A DNA stretch of 64,000 bases from NCBI GenBank assembly GCA_963730365.1, contig CAVSRM010000015.1:62001-126000 (forward strand), in the 5' to 3' direction. A program made the position numbers and the translations under genes. Below, in pieces: positions 1 through 7,702 of the stretch (positions are counted from its first letter, which is position 1; each line of letters starts with the position of its first letter). The notes below the pieces were generated by a model. That model searched no databases. It was not told where the DNA came from and saw nothing but the letters and a program-made list of their open reading frames with translations. The stretch comes from Fodinibacter sp963730365 (lineage in GTDB: Bacteria > Actinomycetota > Actinomycetes > Actinomycetales > Dermatophilaceae).

Positions 1-323
1 CCGGCGTGAACCGCCTCGGCGACCTCCAGCGCTACCTGCGCGCCGCCCTGCACCGGCTCGAGCGGGCCGCGACCAACCCGCGCGAGGCGGTCCTCCAGGA
101 GAGCATCGACCGGGTGGAGACGGCCTATGCCGATGTGCTGGACGGGATGCCGGAAGCGCGGCGGCGGTCCACGGAGGTGGCCGACGTCGCCTGGCTCGTG
201 GAGGAGCTGCGCGTGAGCCTCTTCGCCCAGACCCTGGGGACCGCGCAGCCGGTCTCGGAGAAGCGGGTTCTCGCCGCCATCGCGGCACTCGACGGGAATC
301 CTCCGGGGGTACCGCGGCGTTGA
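1..323 (+). CDS. hrpA: ATP-dependent RNA helicase HrpA, C-terminal end (partial)
   Basis: Only the last ~107 codons lie in the window; the gene starts upstream. The visible part is the extreme C terminus of the HrpA-type DEAH-box helicase (DUF3418 region). The segment WLVEELRVSLFAQTLGT followed by VSEKR closely matches the conserved end of that family, where W-x-x-EELRVSLFAQ-LGT and VSEKR are hallmarks. The helicase motifs themselves are outside the window, so activity cannot be judged. In E. coli HrpA unwinds RNA and acts on stalled or collided ribosomes; the role here is inferred by family only. The reading frame is open to the left edge of the window and stops with TGA at 321-323. Confidence 0.85.
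   Translation, partial: GVNRLGDLQRYLRAALHRLERAATNPREAVLQESIDRVETAYADVLDGMPEARRRSTEVADVAWLVEELRVSLFAQTLGTAQPVSEKRVLAAIAALDGNPPGVPRR
294..321 (+). promoter_or_regulatory. Candidate SigR/SigH-type promoter upstream of the PAC2 gene
   Basis: GGGAAT (294-299), 19 bases, then GTT (319-321). This fits the GGAAT-N18/19-GTT consensus of the thiol-stress sigma factor SigR of Streptomyces and SigH of Mycobacterium. It overlaps the end of hrpA and lies 40 bp before the PAC2 start at 361. In GC-rich DNA such a short consensus can occur by chance, so this is a weak call, strengthened only by a second better-placed copy at 3855-3881. Confidence 0.35.
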
Positions 324-360
324 CCCTTGACGAGCTCACCCGTCGTGAAAGGCTTGTGCC

Positions 361-1278
361 GTGCAGAATCCGTCAGACCTCTACCGCTTCGAGACCGACG
401 CAGACCTCAGCACCCCGCGCCCCGGGGTGCTCGTGGTGGCGCTCGGGGCGTTCGTCGACGCCGGCGAGATCCAGCGGGTGCTGAGCCAGCACCTCATCGA
501 GACCGGTGCCCCCGAGGTCGTCGCGTCCTTCGACGTCGACCAGCTCCTCGACTACCGCGCCCGCCGCCCGGCGATGGTCTTCGACACCAACCAGTGGGCC
601 GAGTACGACGACCCGACGATGATCCTCCAGCGCCTCACCGACCGCGACGGGCAGACGTACTACCTGCTCAACGGACCCGAGCCCGACTTCCAGTGGGAGC
701 GCGTCGTGGAGGCCGTGCGCGAGCTCGTCGTCCGCCTCGGGGTGACCCTCGTCGTCACCACGCACGGCATCCCGATGGGGGTCCCGCACACCCGTCCGGT
801 GGGGATGACCGCCCACGCCACCGACCCATCCCTCATCGGCGAGACGCGCTCGCCGTTCGGCCGGGTCCAGGTGCCTGCGTCGATCGGGGCCCTCCTCGAG
901 CTGCGGCTCGGGGAGTCGGGCCACCAGTCGGTGGGTTTCGCCATCCACGTCCCGCACTACCTGGCCGGGTCGGAGTTCGCGGAGGGGGCGCTCGCCGCGC
1001 TCAACGCCATCGTCGACGTGACCGGGCTCAACCTGCCCAACGACGACCTCGTCGCCAAGGCCGGCGTCAACCAGCGGGCCATCGCCTCCGAGGTCGAGGG
1101 CAACGACGAGGCCCGGGCCGTGGTGGTGGCCCTGGAACAGCAGTACGACGCCTACGTCCAGGGTCAGCAGCGGCCCAACCTCCTCGCCACCGAGGCGTCG
1201 GAGATCCCCTCGGCCGACGAGCTCGGTGCGGACTTCGAGAACTTCCTCCGCACGGTCTCCGACGACGACCAGGCCTGA
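361..1278 (+). CDS. PAC2 family protein (proteasome assembly chaperone-like)
   Basis: A 305-residue protein starting with GTG. The N terminus (LVVALGAFVDAGEIQ) and the central TTHGIPMGVPHTRP stretch are characteristic of the actinobacterial PAC2 superfamily, which is related to archaeal/eukaryotic proteasome assembly chaperones and often occurs in genomes encoding 20S proteasomes. The molecular role in Actinobacteria is not established. The gene is 37 bp downstream of the helicase and ends 27 bp before the convergent polymerase gene. A thiol-stress-type promoter motif lies just upstream. No membrane segment or signal peptide is visible; the protein is probably cytoplasmic. Confidence 0.85.
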   Translation: MQNPSDLYRFETDADLSTPRPGVLVVALGAFVDAGEIQRVLSQHLIETGAPEVVASFDVDQLLDYRARRPAMVFDTNQWAEYDDPTMILQRLTDRDGQTYYLLNGPEPDFQWERVVEAVRELVVRLGVTLVVTTHGIPMGVPHTRPVGMTAHATDPSLIGETRSPFGRVQVPASIGALLELRLGESGHQSVGFAIHVPHYLAGSEFAEGALAALNAIVDVTGLNLPNDDLVAKAGVNQRAIASEVEGNDEARAVVVALEQQYDAYVQGQQRPNLLATEASEIPSADELGADFENFLRTVSDDDQA

Positions 1279-1305
1279 TCCGCCCGCGGCCGGACGAGCT
1301 CGCGC

Positions 1306-3015
1306 TCAGTCCTTCGCGTCGGACCAGCGCGAGATGACGCTGGTGTCGGCCACGAACCGGACCGGCGCACCCGCCGCCCAGCGGCGGGATGCGTCGTCCA
1401 GGGCTCGGTCGACGCGCTCCGCCGCGTCGGCGCCGTGCTCGGCCGGCACGTGCACGAGCAGCTCGTCGTGCAGGCACAGCACGACCTGTGCGCCGAGGTC
1501 GCGGGTCGTGGCGCGCACCGTCGCCGCCCACGCCTTGAACAGCTCGGCGGCGGCGCCCTGGATGATCGCGTTGCGCGCGAAGCGCCCCCGTGCGGCGTCC
1601 AGCGCCGGGTCGCTGCCGACGGGACGCTCGGCGAGGAACCGACCGGTCGGTACGAGCCGGCCCCCGAAGGTGCGCAGCGGGTGCCCGGACCGGCCGGCGG
1701 CGTAGGCGCGATCCAGCAGCCCCATGGCGACGGGATACGCCTGCTCCAGGCCCTTGAGTGCCTCGCCCGCGGCCCCACTGCGCTGGCCGTACATCGCGGC
1801 CAGGACGGCGATCTTGGCGACCGGCCGGTCGACGCCGAGCCGGGCCGCGACCGGGGCGTAGAGGTCGTCCGCGCGGGTGGCGGCCGCGAAGGCGGCGTCG
1901 CCGGAGACGACGGCCAGGACCCGTGGCTCGATCTGCCCCAGGTCGGCCCGGACGAACACGTGCCCGGGGTGGGCGGCCACGCCCGGCCGGAGCGCGGCCG
2001 GCAGGTTGTGCAGGCCGTTCTCCGCCGTCATCCGTCCCGCCGCACCGTCGCACGCGGTCCATCGTCCGCGCAGCCGGTCGTCCGGGCCGACGTGGCTGTC
2101 GAGCCACCGGTAGCCGTAGGTCGTGGAGATCCGCTCGTCGCGGCGCCATCCGAGCAGCGCCTCGACCACCGGATGCACCCCGCGGAACGGCTCCAGGACC
2201 CACTTGCGGGTGTTGGGCACGTCGACCCCCACCGCCGCCAGCATCTCGCGCACCTGGGCAGGGTTGCGCAGGTCGGTCGACTCTCGCCCCGGGACGTGCT
2301 GGAGGACGGCACGGTCGCGGGCTCGCCGCGCTTCGCGCTCCTGCGCCTCACCACTCGTGCGTGGCCCCGCCGAGGCACGGACCAGCTCCTCCATGCGTGC
2401 TCGGTCGATGGGCAGGCCGTCCCTGCGCAGCTCCTGGCAGAGCACGGCGGCGGCCGACTCCGACATCGCCGTCGTGGCCAGCCGGGCCGAGGTCTGCCCG
2501 GCCGCCGCATGCTGGCGGTGGGCGGTCTCGACGGCGGCCGCGGCCCACGCCGGCAGGCGCGCCGGGTCGGTGAGCCAGCGCTCCACGTCGCCGCGCAGGT
2601 GGCCCGCAGCGTCGACGAGGTCGTCCTCGCCATTCGCCGCCGGGCCCGACGCGCCTGCCGCGAACTCGAAGAGGTCACCCGTGGGGCCCCCGGGAACCTC
2701 GTCCAGCGGGAGGCCGTGCGCCGCCGCCCAGCAGGCCCCGGGCTCGGCGGCCCAGCCGCCGTGGAGGAGTCGGTGCGCCTCGGCGACGTCCCAGGCGCGG
2801 GTGAGAGGGACTCCCGCCTCCACGAGCGGAGCCGCATCGACCTCGGCGGACCACCACACCCAGCGGGGCCCGAGCGTCGCCTCGAGCCGCGCGGCGTCGG
2901 CGACGAGCTCGTCGGCCGGGCCCAGCCGGCATCCGTCGCCGTGGAGGAGGGCGGCCTGCCGCACTCCGCCCACCGGGGGCCCGACGACGAAGGCCGCGTG
3001 GTCACCGGGGAGCAT
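1306..3015 (-). CDS. Family A DNA polymerase (bifunctional 3'-5' exonuclease/DNA polymerase)
   Basis: 569 residues from ATG at 3015. The C-terminal half carries the three family A polymerase motifs: motif A near residue 357 (RADLGQIEPR, the catalytic Asp with QIE), the O-helix/motif B around 395-410 (AKIAVLAAMYG), and motif C near 515 (HDELLVHVP). There is no 5'-nuclease domain, and the N-terminal ~200 residues would correspond to a diverged 3'-5' exonuclease fold. The length (~570) and order fit the second, shorter PolA-like protein found in many Actinobacteria, not the replicative PolA. A role in repair is likely but not proven. The open frame extends further upstream, but the ATG at 3015 starts at the conserved MLPGDHAAFV and avoids overlap with the divergent gene at 3095. 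Confidence 0.85.
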   Translation of the reverse strand: MLPGDHAAFVVGPPVGGVRQAALLHGDGCRLGPADELVADAARLEATLGPRWVWWSAEVDAAPLVEAGVPLTRAWDVAEAHRLLHGGWAAEPGACWAAAHGLPLDEVPGGPTGDLFEFAAGASGPAANGEDDLVDAAGHLRGDVERWLTDPARLPAWAAAAVETAHRQHAAAGQTSARLATTAMSESAAAVLCQELRRDGLPIDRARMEELVRASAGPRTSGEAQEREARRARDRAVLQHVPGRESTDLRNPAQVREMLAAVGVDVPNTRKWVLEPFRGVHPVVEALLGWRRDERISTTYGYRWLDSHVGPDDRLRGRWTACDGAAGRMTAENGLHNLPAALRPGVAAHPGHVFVRADLGQIEPRVLAVVSGDAAFAAATRADDLYAPVAARLGVDRPVAKIAVLAAMYGQRSGAAGEALKGLEQAYPVAMGLLDRAYAAGRSGHPLRTFGGRLVPTGRFLAERPVGSDPALDAARGRFARNAIIQGAAAELFKAWAATVRATTRDLGAQVVLCLHDELLVHVPAEHGADAAERVDRALDDASRRWAAGAPVRFVADTSVISRWSDAKD

Positions 3016-3094
3016 GCCCCGGAGCCTAGGGGTGAGCACCGTCGCCCGGAGTGGAGTCCCTCCAGCGCCACGGGTGCGTGGCAGGATGCCACTC

Positions 3095-3832
3095 GTGACT
3101 GATCCCAGAGACCAGACGAACCCGACCAGCGACGCGGCAACGGACCGCCGCACCGCCCTCGAGCGCGCGAGCGACCTGACCGAGGACGCCGGCGTGCTCG
3201 GCAACCAGGCGATCAGGGTGGTCGAGAGCGTCCTCGACGTGGGCATCGACGGCAGGGGCTGGTTCCACTCCGCCGCCGAGGTCGCCGACGCCGCACTCGA
3301 GGCCCACGGCGGAGACCACGACGAGGCGGTGAAGGCCGTCGTGCGCAACCACGTCCTCATGGGTGGCGCAGAGGGCTTCGTCACCAGCCTCGGCGGCTTC
3401 GTCACGCTGCCGATCGCGCTCCCGGTCAACGTGCTGTCCTTCTACGTGCTCGCGACGCGGATGACCGCCGCGGTCGCGCACCTGCGGGGGTACGACACCG
3501 ACCAGCAGCAGATCCGCTCGGCCGTCCTGCTGACGCTCGTCGGGGCGGACGCCGACGACCTGCTCGCCAAGGCGGGGATGGCGGCGCCGTCCGGGGGCCT
3601 GACCAACCTCGCCGCGCAGCGGCTCCCCGGACCGGCGGCGATGGTCGTCCGCAAGGGCGTCGGCTTCCGGCTCCTCGCCTCGGTCGGCAAGAACCTGTTC
3701 ACCCGCTTCGGGCGCGCCGTTCCCGTCGTCGGCGGTGTCATCGGCGGCGGTATCGACGCCTGGATGCTGCACCGCGTCGCCGACACGGCCCGCGAGGAGT
3801 TCCCCCCGGCTTCCCGCCCGGCATCGGCCTGA
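3095..3832 (+). CDS. EcsC family protein
   Basis: 245 residues. The region HVLMGGAEGFVTSLGGFVTLPIALPVNV followed by a YDTDQQQIRSAVL-type segment matches EcsC-like proteins, named after the third gene of the B. subtilis ecs operon; biochemical function is unknown. The central glycine-rich hydrophobic stretch and a second hydrophobic Gly/Val run near the C terminus suggest membrane association. I chose GTG 3095 because AGG at 3083-3085 gives it a ribosome-site spacing of about 9; ATG 3086 (three codons earlier) is the alternative. It is divergent from the polymerase gene, with 79 bp between the starts. Confidence 0.75.
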   Translation: MTDPRDQTNPTSDAATDRRTALERASDLTEDAGVLGNQAIRVVESVLDVGIDGRGWFHSAAEVADAALEAHGGDHDEAVKAVVRNHVLMGGAEGFVTSLGGFVTLPIALPVNVLSFYVLATRMTAAVAHLRGYDTDQQQIRSAVLLTLVGADADDLLAKAGMAAPSGGLTNLAAQRLPGPAAMVVRKGVGFRLLASVGKNLFTRFGRAVPVVGGVIGGGIDAWMLHRVADTAREEFPPASRPASA

Positions 3833-3854
3833 ACCGCTGGGAATCGTGACCGCC

Positions 3855-3881
3855 GGGAATCCTGCGGCGACCACGATCGTT
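3855..3881 (+). promoter_or_regulatory. SigR/SigH-type promoter upstream of the DUF1232 gene
   Basis: GGGAAT at 3855-3860, exactly 18 bases, then GTT at 3879-3881. This is a perfect match to the GGAAT-N18-GTT consensus of the Streptomyces SigR / mycobacterial SigH regulons (oxidative and thiol stress). It lies in the intergenic gap and would give a leader of about 50 bases before the ATG at 3940. Confidence 0.55.
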
Positions 3882-3939
3882 GAACACGTCGGTTATCAGG
3901 GTGGCGGACCTGCCGCGCCCATCGAGTTCGGGAGGCCCC

Positions 3940-4356
3940 ATGTCTGCGTCGTCTGCTCGTCTGGCGTCCTTCGGCGCGCTCTTCCGTGCGATGCGCCTCG
4001 CGATCCGTCCCGGTGGCCCCTCGCTCGGTGAGCGCTTCGGCGCGCTGCCGCGGCTGTTCGGTGCCACGGCCCGGGGCGAGTACCCGGGCACCTCCGTGAC
4101 GCGCCTGCTCCTGGCGGTTGCCGCCGTCGGCTACGTCCTCTCGCCGGTGGACTTCATGCCGGAGGCCCTGCTGGGCATCTTCGGGCTCGTCGACGACGCG
4201 TTCGTCATCAGCTGGGTGGCTGCCCGCCTCGTGACCGAGACCGAGGACTTCATCGCCTGGGAGCATGCCCAGGGTGCGCAGGCGGGGCCTCGACCGGCCC
4301 AGGCTCGCAGCTACCCGCAGGACGCGCAGACCGTGCCGGGACACGTCATCCGCTGA
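3940..4356 (+). CDS. DUF1232 (YkvA-like) small membrane protein
   Basis: 138 residues from ATG 3940, preceded by GGAGG at 3931-3935. The hallmark is the hydrophobic segment LLLAVAAVGYVLSPVDFMPE followed by DDAFVISW: the Y-x-x-SPVD-x-x-PE and DD pattern of DUF1232/YkvA proteins. Function is unknown; the family is membrane-associated. A good SigR/SigH-type promoter lies ~60 bp upstream, so expression under thiol or oxidative stress is a testable prediction. An in-frame TTG at 3880 would add 20 residues but would place the start inside the promoter -10, so I rejected it. Confidence 0.8.
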   Translation: MSASSARLASFGALFRAMRLAIRPGGPSLGERFGALPRLFGATARGEYPGTSVTRLLLAVAAVGYVLSPVDFMPEALLGIFGLVDDAFVISWVAARLVTETEDFIAWEHAQGAQAGPRPAQARSYPQDAQTVPGHVIR

Positions 4357-4476
4357 CCGGCTCCTCGGGGGATCCGCTCCTCCAGACGGTCGTCCACAGG
4401 ACGGCTCCCGAACCGTCTCCGTCCACAGATCCCGGTCGACCTCGCCCGACTAGCGGGATCCGGCCAGCGTGGGTGC

Positions 4477-5619
4477 ATGACAGCAGACATCACCCTCCGT
4501 GGCCCCGACGACGTGCTTGCCGTCCTTCCCTACCAGCTCGGCTACCACCCGCGCGACAGCGTGGTCGTCGTGTGCCTGCGAGACCGTCTCATGGGGTTGG
4601 TGGCGCGCGCCGACCTCCCTCCCGACGACCGGGTGCTCGAGGCCACGGATGCCCTTCTCGGGCCGGTCCTGCGCGACCGGCCGCAGGGCGCCATCGTGCT
4701 CGGGTTCGAGGACCGCGAGCACGCCAGCACCCCGATGCTGCTGGCCGTCGTCGAGGGCCTCGAGCGGGCGGGTGCGGAGGTGCTCGACGTGCTCGTCGTC
4801 CGAGACGCACGCCGCTACTCCCCGCTGTGCGTGGAGGGCTGCTGCCCGAGTGATGGCGTCCCGGTGGCGGAGCCGGCCGGTGTACCCGCGGTGGCCGAGC
4901 TCGTCCTCGCAGGACGCTCCCCGTTTCCCCGGCGGGAGGACATCGAGGCGCTGGTCCAGCCCGACTCCCTCGCCGCTGACGGGGTCGCCGAGGCGGTGAC
5001 CCGGAGACACGCCCACCCCGGCCGGATCACGGACCGTCGTCGGCGGGCCGCGGCCGCCTGGGCGGTTGTTCTGGCCGAGCCATCGGAACCCGGCGCCGGT
5101 CCGTCGCCCCGTGAGGTCGCCGATCTCGCGACGGGACTGGCCGACATCGCCTGGCGTGACGGGGTCGTCGCCTGGCTGGCCCCCGGGGTGCTGCCCGCGG
5201 GGGTCCTCGACAGCCGTGTGGTCCAGCGGTTGGCCCGCACCCTCCCACGGTGGGCGGGAATGGGGGCCGGGGTGGCCGACCTGCCCGCCGAGCGGCCGGC
5301 GCACCTCGCTCACGGCGGCGCCGGCCGAGCAGCACCCCCCGGTGAGCGGCACGAGCTGCACGAGCGCCTCCTGCGACTGTGTCGTGCGCTGCCGGACGAG
5401 TGCGGAACCGAGGCTGCCGCAGTGTGCACGGTCACTGCGGCCGTCTGCTGGACCGACGGAGACGGGGCGCTCGCCCGGTCGGCGATCGAGCGGGCACTCC
5501 GCCTCGCCCCGGACTACCGCCTCGCCCGGCTGCTCGAGCGCGTCATCGACACCGGGGTCCGGGTGGTGTCGCCGGGAGCCGACCCGGGAGACGCCCGGAC
5601 GCTCCGACGGGCGAGCTGA
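4477..5619 (+). CDS. DUF4192 family protein
   Basis: 380 residues from ATG 4477. The opening is the recognisable DUF4192 signature: LRGPDDVLAVLPYQLGYHPR followed by DSVVVVCL. The family is confined largely to Actinobacteria and has no established function. The C-terminal part (residues ~280-370) contains an Ala/Leu-rich helical stretch with CRALPDECG and FAL-like repeats resembling a TPR-type region that follows in many members. No signal peptide or membrane helix is apparent. It sits alone between the DUF1232 gene (120 bp gap) and the metX riboswitch, so context gives no functional clue. Confidence 0.8.
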   Translation: MTADITLRGPDDVLAVLPYQLGYHPRDSVVVVCLRDRLMGLVARADLPPDDRVLEATDALLGPVLRDRPQGAIVLGFEDREHASTPMLLAVVEGLERAGAEVLDVLVVRDARRYSPLCVEGCCPSDGVPVAEPAGVPAVAELVLAGRSPFPRREDIEALVQPDSLAADGVAEAVTRRHAHPGRITDRRRRAAAAWAVVLAEPSEPGAGPSPREVADLATGLADIAWRDGVVAWLAPGVLPAGVLDSRVVQRLARTLPRWAGMGAGVADLPAERPAHLAHGGAGRAAPPGERHELHERLLRLCRALPDECGTEAAAVCTVTAAVCWTDGDGALARSAIERALRLAPDYRLARLLERVIDTGVRVVSPGADPGDARTLRRAS

Positions 5620-5731
5620 GCGAGCCGGTCGACCCTGACCCACGACGGTCACGGGGGCGGGGCGACGTCCAGTCGACCGCACTGCGGGACAGCGGCGACC
5701 GGTCCGGCGGGCGGATATACGATGGTCGACA

Positions 5732-5808
5732 GGTCATGAGTCCCAGCGCGAAACCCCGGTTTGCTGGGCGGCAACCCTCCTCGTGGTGGGGTGCCCCGGG
5801 TGATGACA
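5732..5808 (+). promoter_or_regulatory. SAM-IV riboswitch
   Basis: The element shows the arrangement of the actinobacterial SAM-IV class. P1 is GTCAT (5733-5737) with ATGAC (5803-5807). P2 is CCCAGC (5742-5747) with GCTGGG (5763-5768). The next stem pairs GGCA (5770-5773) with TGCC (5792-5795) plus CCC (5775-5777) with GGG (5788-5790). The CCCCGG-type segments at 5754-5759 and 5794-5799 are as in known examples. It ends 48 bases before the metX start. SAM-IV aptamers are known to bind S-adenosylmethionine and repress methionine-synthesis genes; repression of metX translation or transcription is the expected output. Confidence 0.85.
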
Positions 5809-5856
5809 CGGCCGCTCCCACCGGTGCGGCAAGCACGAGTCCGAGGAGTCACGGTC

Positions 5857-6987
5857 ATGACGACCACCCCCACGAGGTCCACCGCCGCGGTGTGGCGACC
5901 GGGTGACCCGGTGGGCGGGCGCCGTTTCGCCGACATCGGCTCCCTCTCGCTCGAACGAGGGGAGGAGCTGCCCGCGGTCCGGGTGGCCTACCAGACCTGG
6001 GGCGAGCTGGCGCCGTCCGGCGACAACGCCGTGCTCGTCGAGCACGCCCTCACCGGCGACGCCCACGTGGTCGGCGACACCGGGCCGGGCCATCCGTCGC
6101 CGGGATGGTGGCCGGGCCTCATCGGTCCGGGAGCCCCGCTCGACACCGATCGCCTGTTCGTCGTCGCGACAAACGTCCTCGGTGGCTGCCAGGGCACCAC
6201 CGGCCCGTCGTCGATCGGCCCGACCGGCGCCCCGTACGGCGGGGACTTTCCGTTCGTGACGATTCGCGACCAGGTCGCGGCGGAGGCTGCCGTCGCCGAC
6301 GTGCTGGGTGTCACCCGCTGGCATGCCGTGCTCGGCGGTTCGATGGGGGGGATGCGGGCCCTGGAGTGGGTTGCCACCCACCCCGAGCGGGTGGATCGGG
6401 CGCTGGTCCTGGCGTCGACGCCGTACGCGACGGCGGACCAGCTCGCCTGGTGCCAGCCGCAGCTCCTTGCGATCCGCAACGACCCGGCATACCGCGGGGG
6501 CCACTACTACGAGGAGGGTGAGGGGCCCGTCACGGGGATGGGCATCGCACGGCGCATCGCGCACACGACGTACCGCCAGGAAGCCGAGCTCGACGACCGC
6601 TTCGGGCGGCGGGCTCGTCCCGGCGAGGACCCCCTCGGCGGGGGAGGTCGCTTCGACGTCGAGAGCTACCTCGACCACCACGCCACCAAGCTGGCGCGCC
6701 GGTTCGACCCCAACAGCTACATCGTCCTCACGGAGGCGATGAACAGCCACGACCTCGCTCGCGGGCGAGGCGATCTCGGCCACGCGCTGCGACCCTTCAC
6801 CGGTGAGCTGCACGTCGCCGGCGTGACCACCGACCGGCTCTACCCTCTTCGCCTGTCCGAGGAGCTCGTCGCCGCACGGCCTGGCTCCATCCTGTCCGTC
6901 ATCGAGTCCCGCCACGGTCATGACGGCTTCCTCGTCGAGACCGACCAGGTGGGACGGGTCATCGCGGCCGCGCTGCACAGCGGGTGA
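5857..6987 (+). CDS. metX: Homoserine O-acetyltransferase
   Basis: 376 residues from ATG 5857, with GAGGAG at 5843-5848. It transfers an acetyl group from acetyl-CoA to L-homoserine, the first committed step of methionine synthesis. The alpha/beta-hydrolase fold is shown by the nucleophile elbow GGSMGGM with Ser162, the acid in GVTTDRLYPL (Asp326) and His355 in the GHDGF motif. The TNVLGGCQGTTGPSS segment is typical of MetX. Some MetX-like proteins are succinyltransferases, and the sequence alone does not fully exclude that. The SAM-IV riboswitch immediately upstream supports the methionine assignment and indicates feedback control by S-adenosylmethionine. A GTG-rich upstream extension was rejected because it would run through the aptamer. 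Confidence 0.93.
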   Translation: MTTTPTRSTAAVWRPGDPVGGRRFADIGSLSLERGEELPAVRVAYQTWGELAPSGDNAVLVEHALTGDAHVVGDTGPGHPSPGWWPGLIGPGAPLDTDRLFVVATNVLGGCQGTTGPSSIGPTGAPYGGDFPFVTIRDQVAAEAAVADVLGVTRWHAVLGGSMGGMRALEWVATHPERVDRALVLASTPYATADQLAWCQPQLLAIRNDPAYRGGHYYEEGEGPVTGMGIARRIAHTTYRQEAELDDRFGRRARPGEDPLGGGGRFDVESYLDHHATKLARRFDPNSYIVLTEAMNSHDLARGRGDLGHALRPFTGELHVAGVTTDRLYPLRLSEELVAARPGSILSVIESRHGHDGFLVETDQVGRVIAAALHSG

Positions 6988-7043
6988 GAGCAGGTCTGCG
7001 GTACCGTCCACATGACCGAACGTCTGTGCCCCAGGAGGACATC

Positions 7044-7439
7044 GTGACCATCGTCGTTGGATTCGTCCCGACCAAGGAGGGGAGGGCCGCGCTGTCCCGC
7101 GCGGTCGACGAGGCGAGAACCCGTCAGACGGGTCTCGTCGTCATCAACTCCCACCGCGGTGGTCGAGACGTCGACGACGAGACGACCAGGGCTGCCGAGA
7201 CGGAGCTCCAGCAGTTCAGCGACGAGCTGAGCAGCGAGGGCCTCAGCCTCGAGGTCCGCCAGCTCGTGCGTGGCAACGAACCGGCCGAGGACCTCATCTC
7301 GGTGGCCAACGAGACGGGCGCCGACCTCATCGTCATCGGCCTCCGTCGGCGCACTCCGGTGGGCAAGCTCATCCTCGGCTCGAACGCCCAGCGGATCCTG
7401 CTCGACGCGCCGTGCGCCGTGCTCGCGGTCAAGGCCTGA
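7044..7439 (+). CDS. Universal stress protein (single UspA domain)
   Basis: 131 residues from GTG 7044 with a strong AGGAGG at 7033-7038. A single UspA fold: an initial TIVVGFVPTKEGRAAL strand-helix, then LIVIGLRRRTPVGKLILGSNAQRIL, which contains the G-2x-G-9x-G(S) nucleotide-binding pattern of the ATP-binding UspA subgroup (variant spacing), and a final APCAVLAV strand. It may bind ATP; its client or signal is unknown. It lies between metX and sigA and shares no obvious pathway with either. A second, two-domain UspA protein is encoded at 45890-46753. Confidence 0.88.
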   Translation: MTIVVGFVPTKEGRAALSRAVDEARTRQTGLVVINSHRGGRDVDDETTRAAETELQQFSDELSSEGLSLEVRQLVRGNEPAEDLISVANETGADLIVIGLRRRTPVGKLILGSNAQRILLDAPCAVLAVKA

Positions 7440-7520
7440 GAGCCCGCTGCGGGGCAGCCGGCGACGGCTCGAGAAACCGCGGGAGACCCCGAGGATGTGC
7501 TCAACCGGGCCCGAGCGTTT

Positions 7521-7526
7521 TATAAT
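7521..7526 (+). promoter_or_regulatory. -10 element of the sigA promoter
   Basis: A perfect TATAAT, an unusually AT-rich hexamer in this GC-rich sequence, ~180 bp upstream of the sigA start and just after the UspA gene. The expected -35 position around 7497-7503 has only a weak match. It is the likely housekeeping promoter of sigA, producing a long structured leader (see findings). Confidence 0.6.
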
Positions 7527-7702
7527 GGTAGGGCGCGCCACGGTCAGGGGCCGGCTCCATGCGCTCGGACGCAGAGTTTGGAACTCTGAATCCGAGGCGA
7601 GGAGTTCGAACCTCGGATGCGGTGTCGCACAGGACCCTCCTCGCCGACACCGGTTTCGCGAGTCCTCGCGCCGGTTCGGTCATCCGCGACGAAAGGTAGT
7701 CG

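Noticed and set aside
4390..4430. Two GTCCACAG sequences as DnaA boxes / origin
   Set aside because: Only two partial matches to TTWTNCACA, no AT-rich region and no dnaA/dnaN context.
7546..7625. tRNA gene (Pro TGG or Gln-like) before sigA
   Set aside because: The anticodon-like stem-loop is good, but position 37 is A (Pro tRNAs need G), there is no acceptor stem, no D loop with GG, and the T arm has an 8-base loop or only 3 pairs. Reported only as a structured leader.
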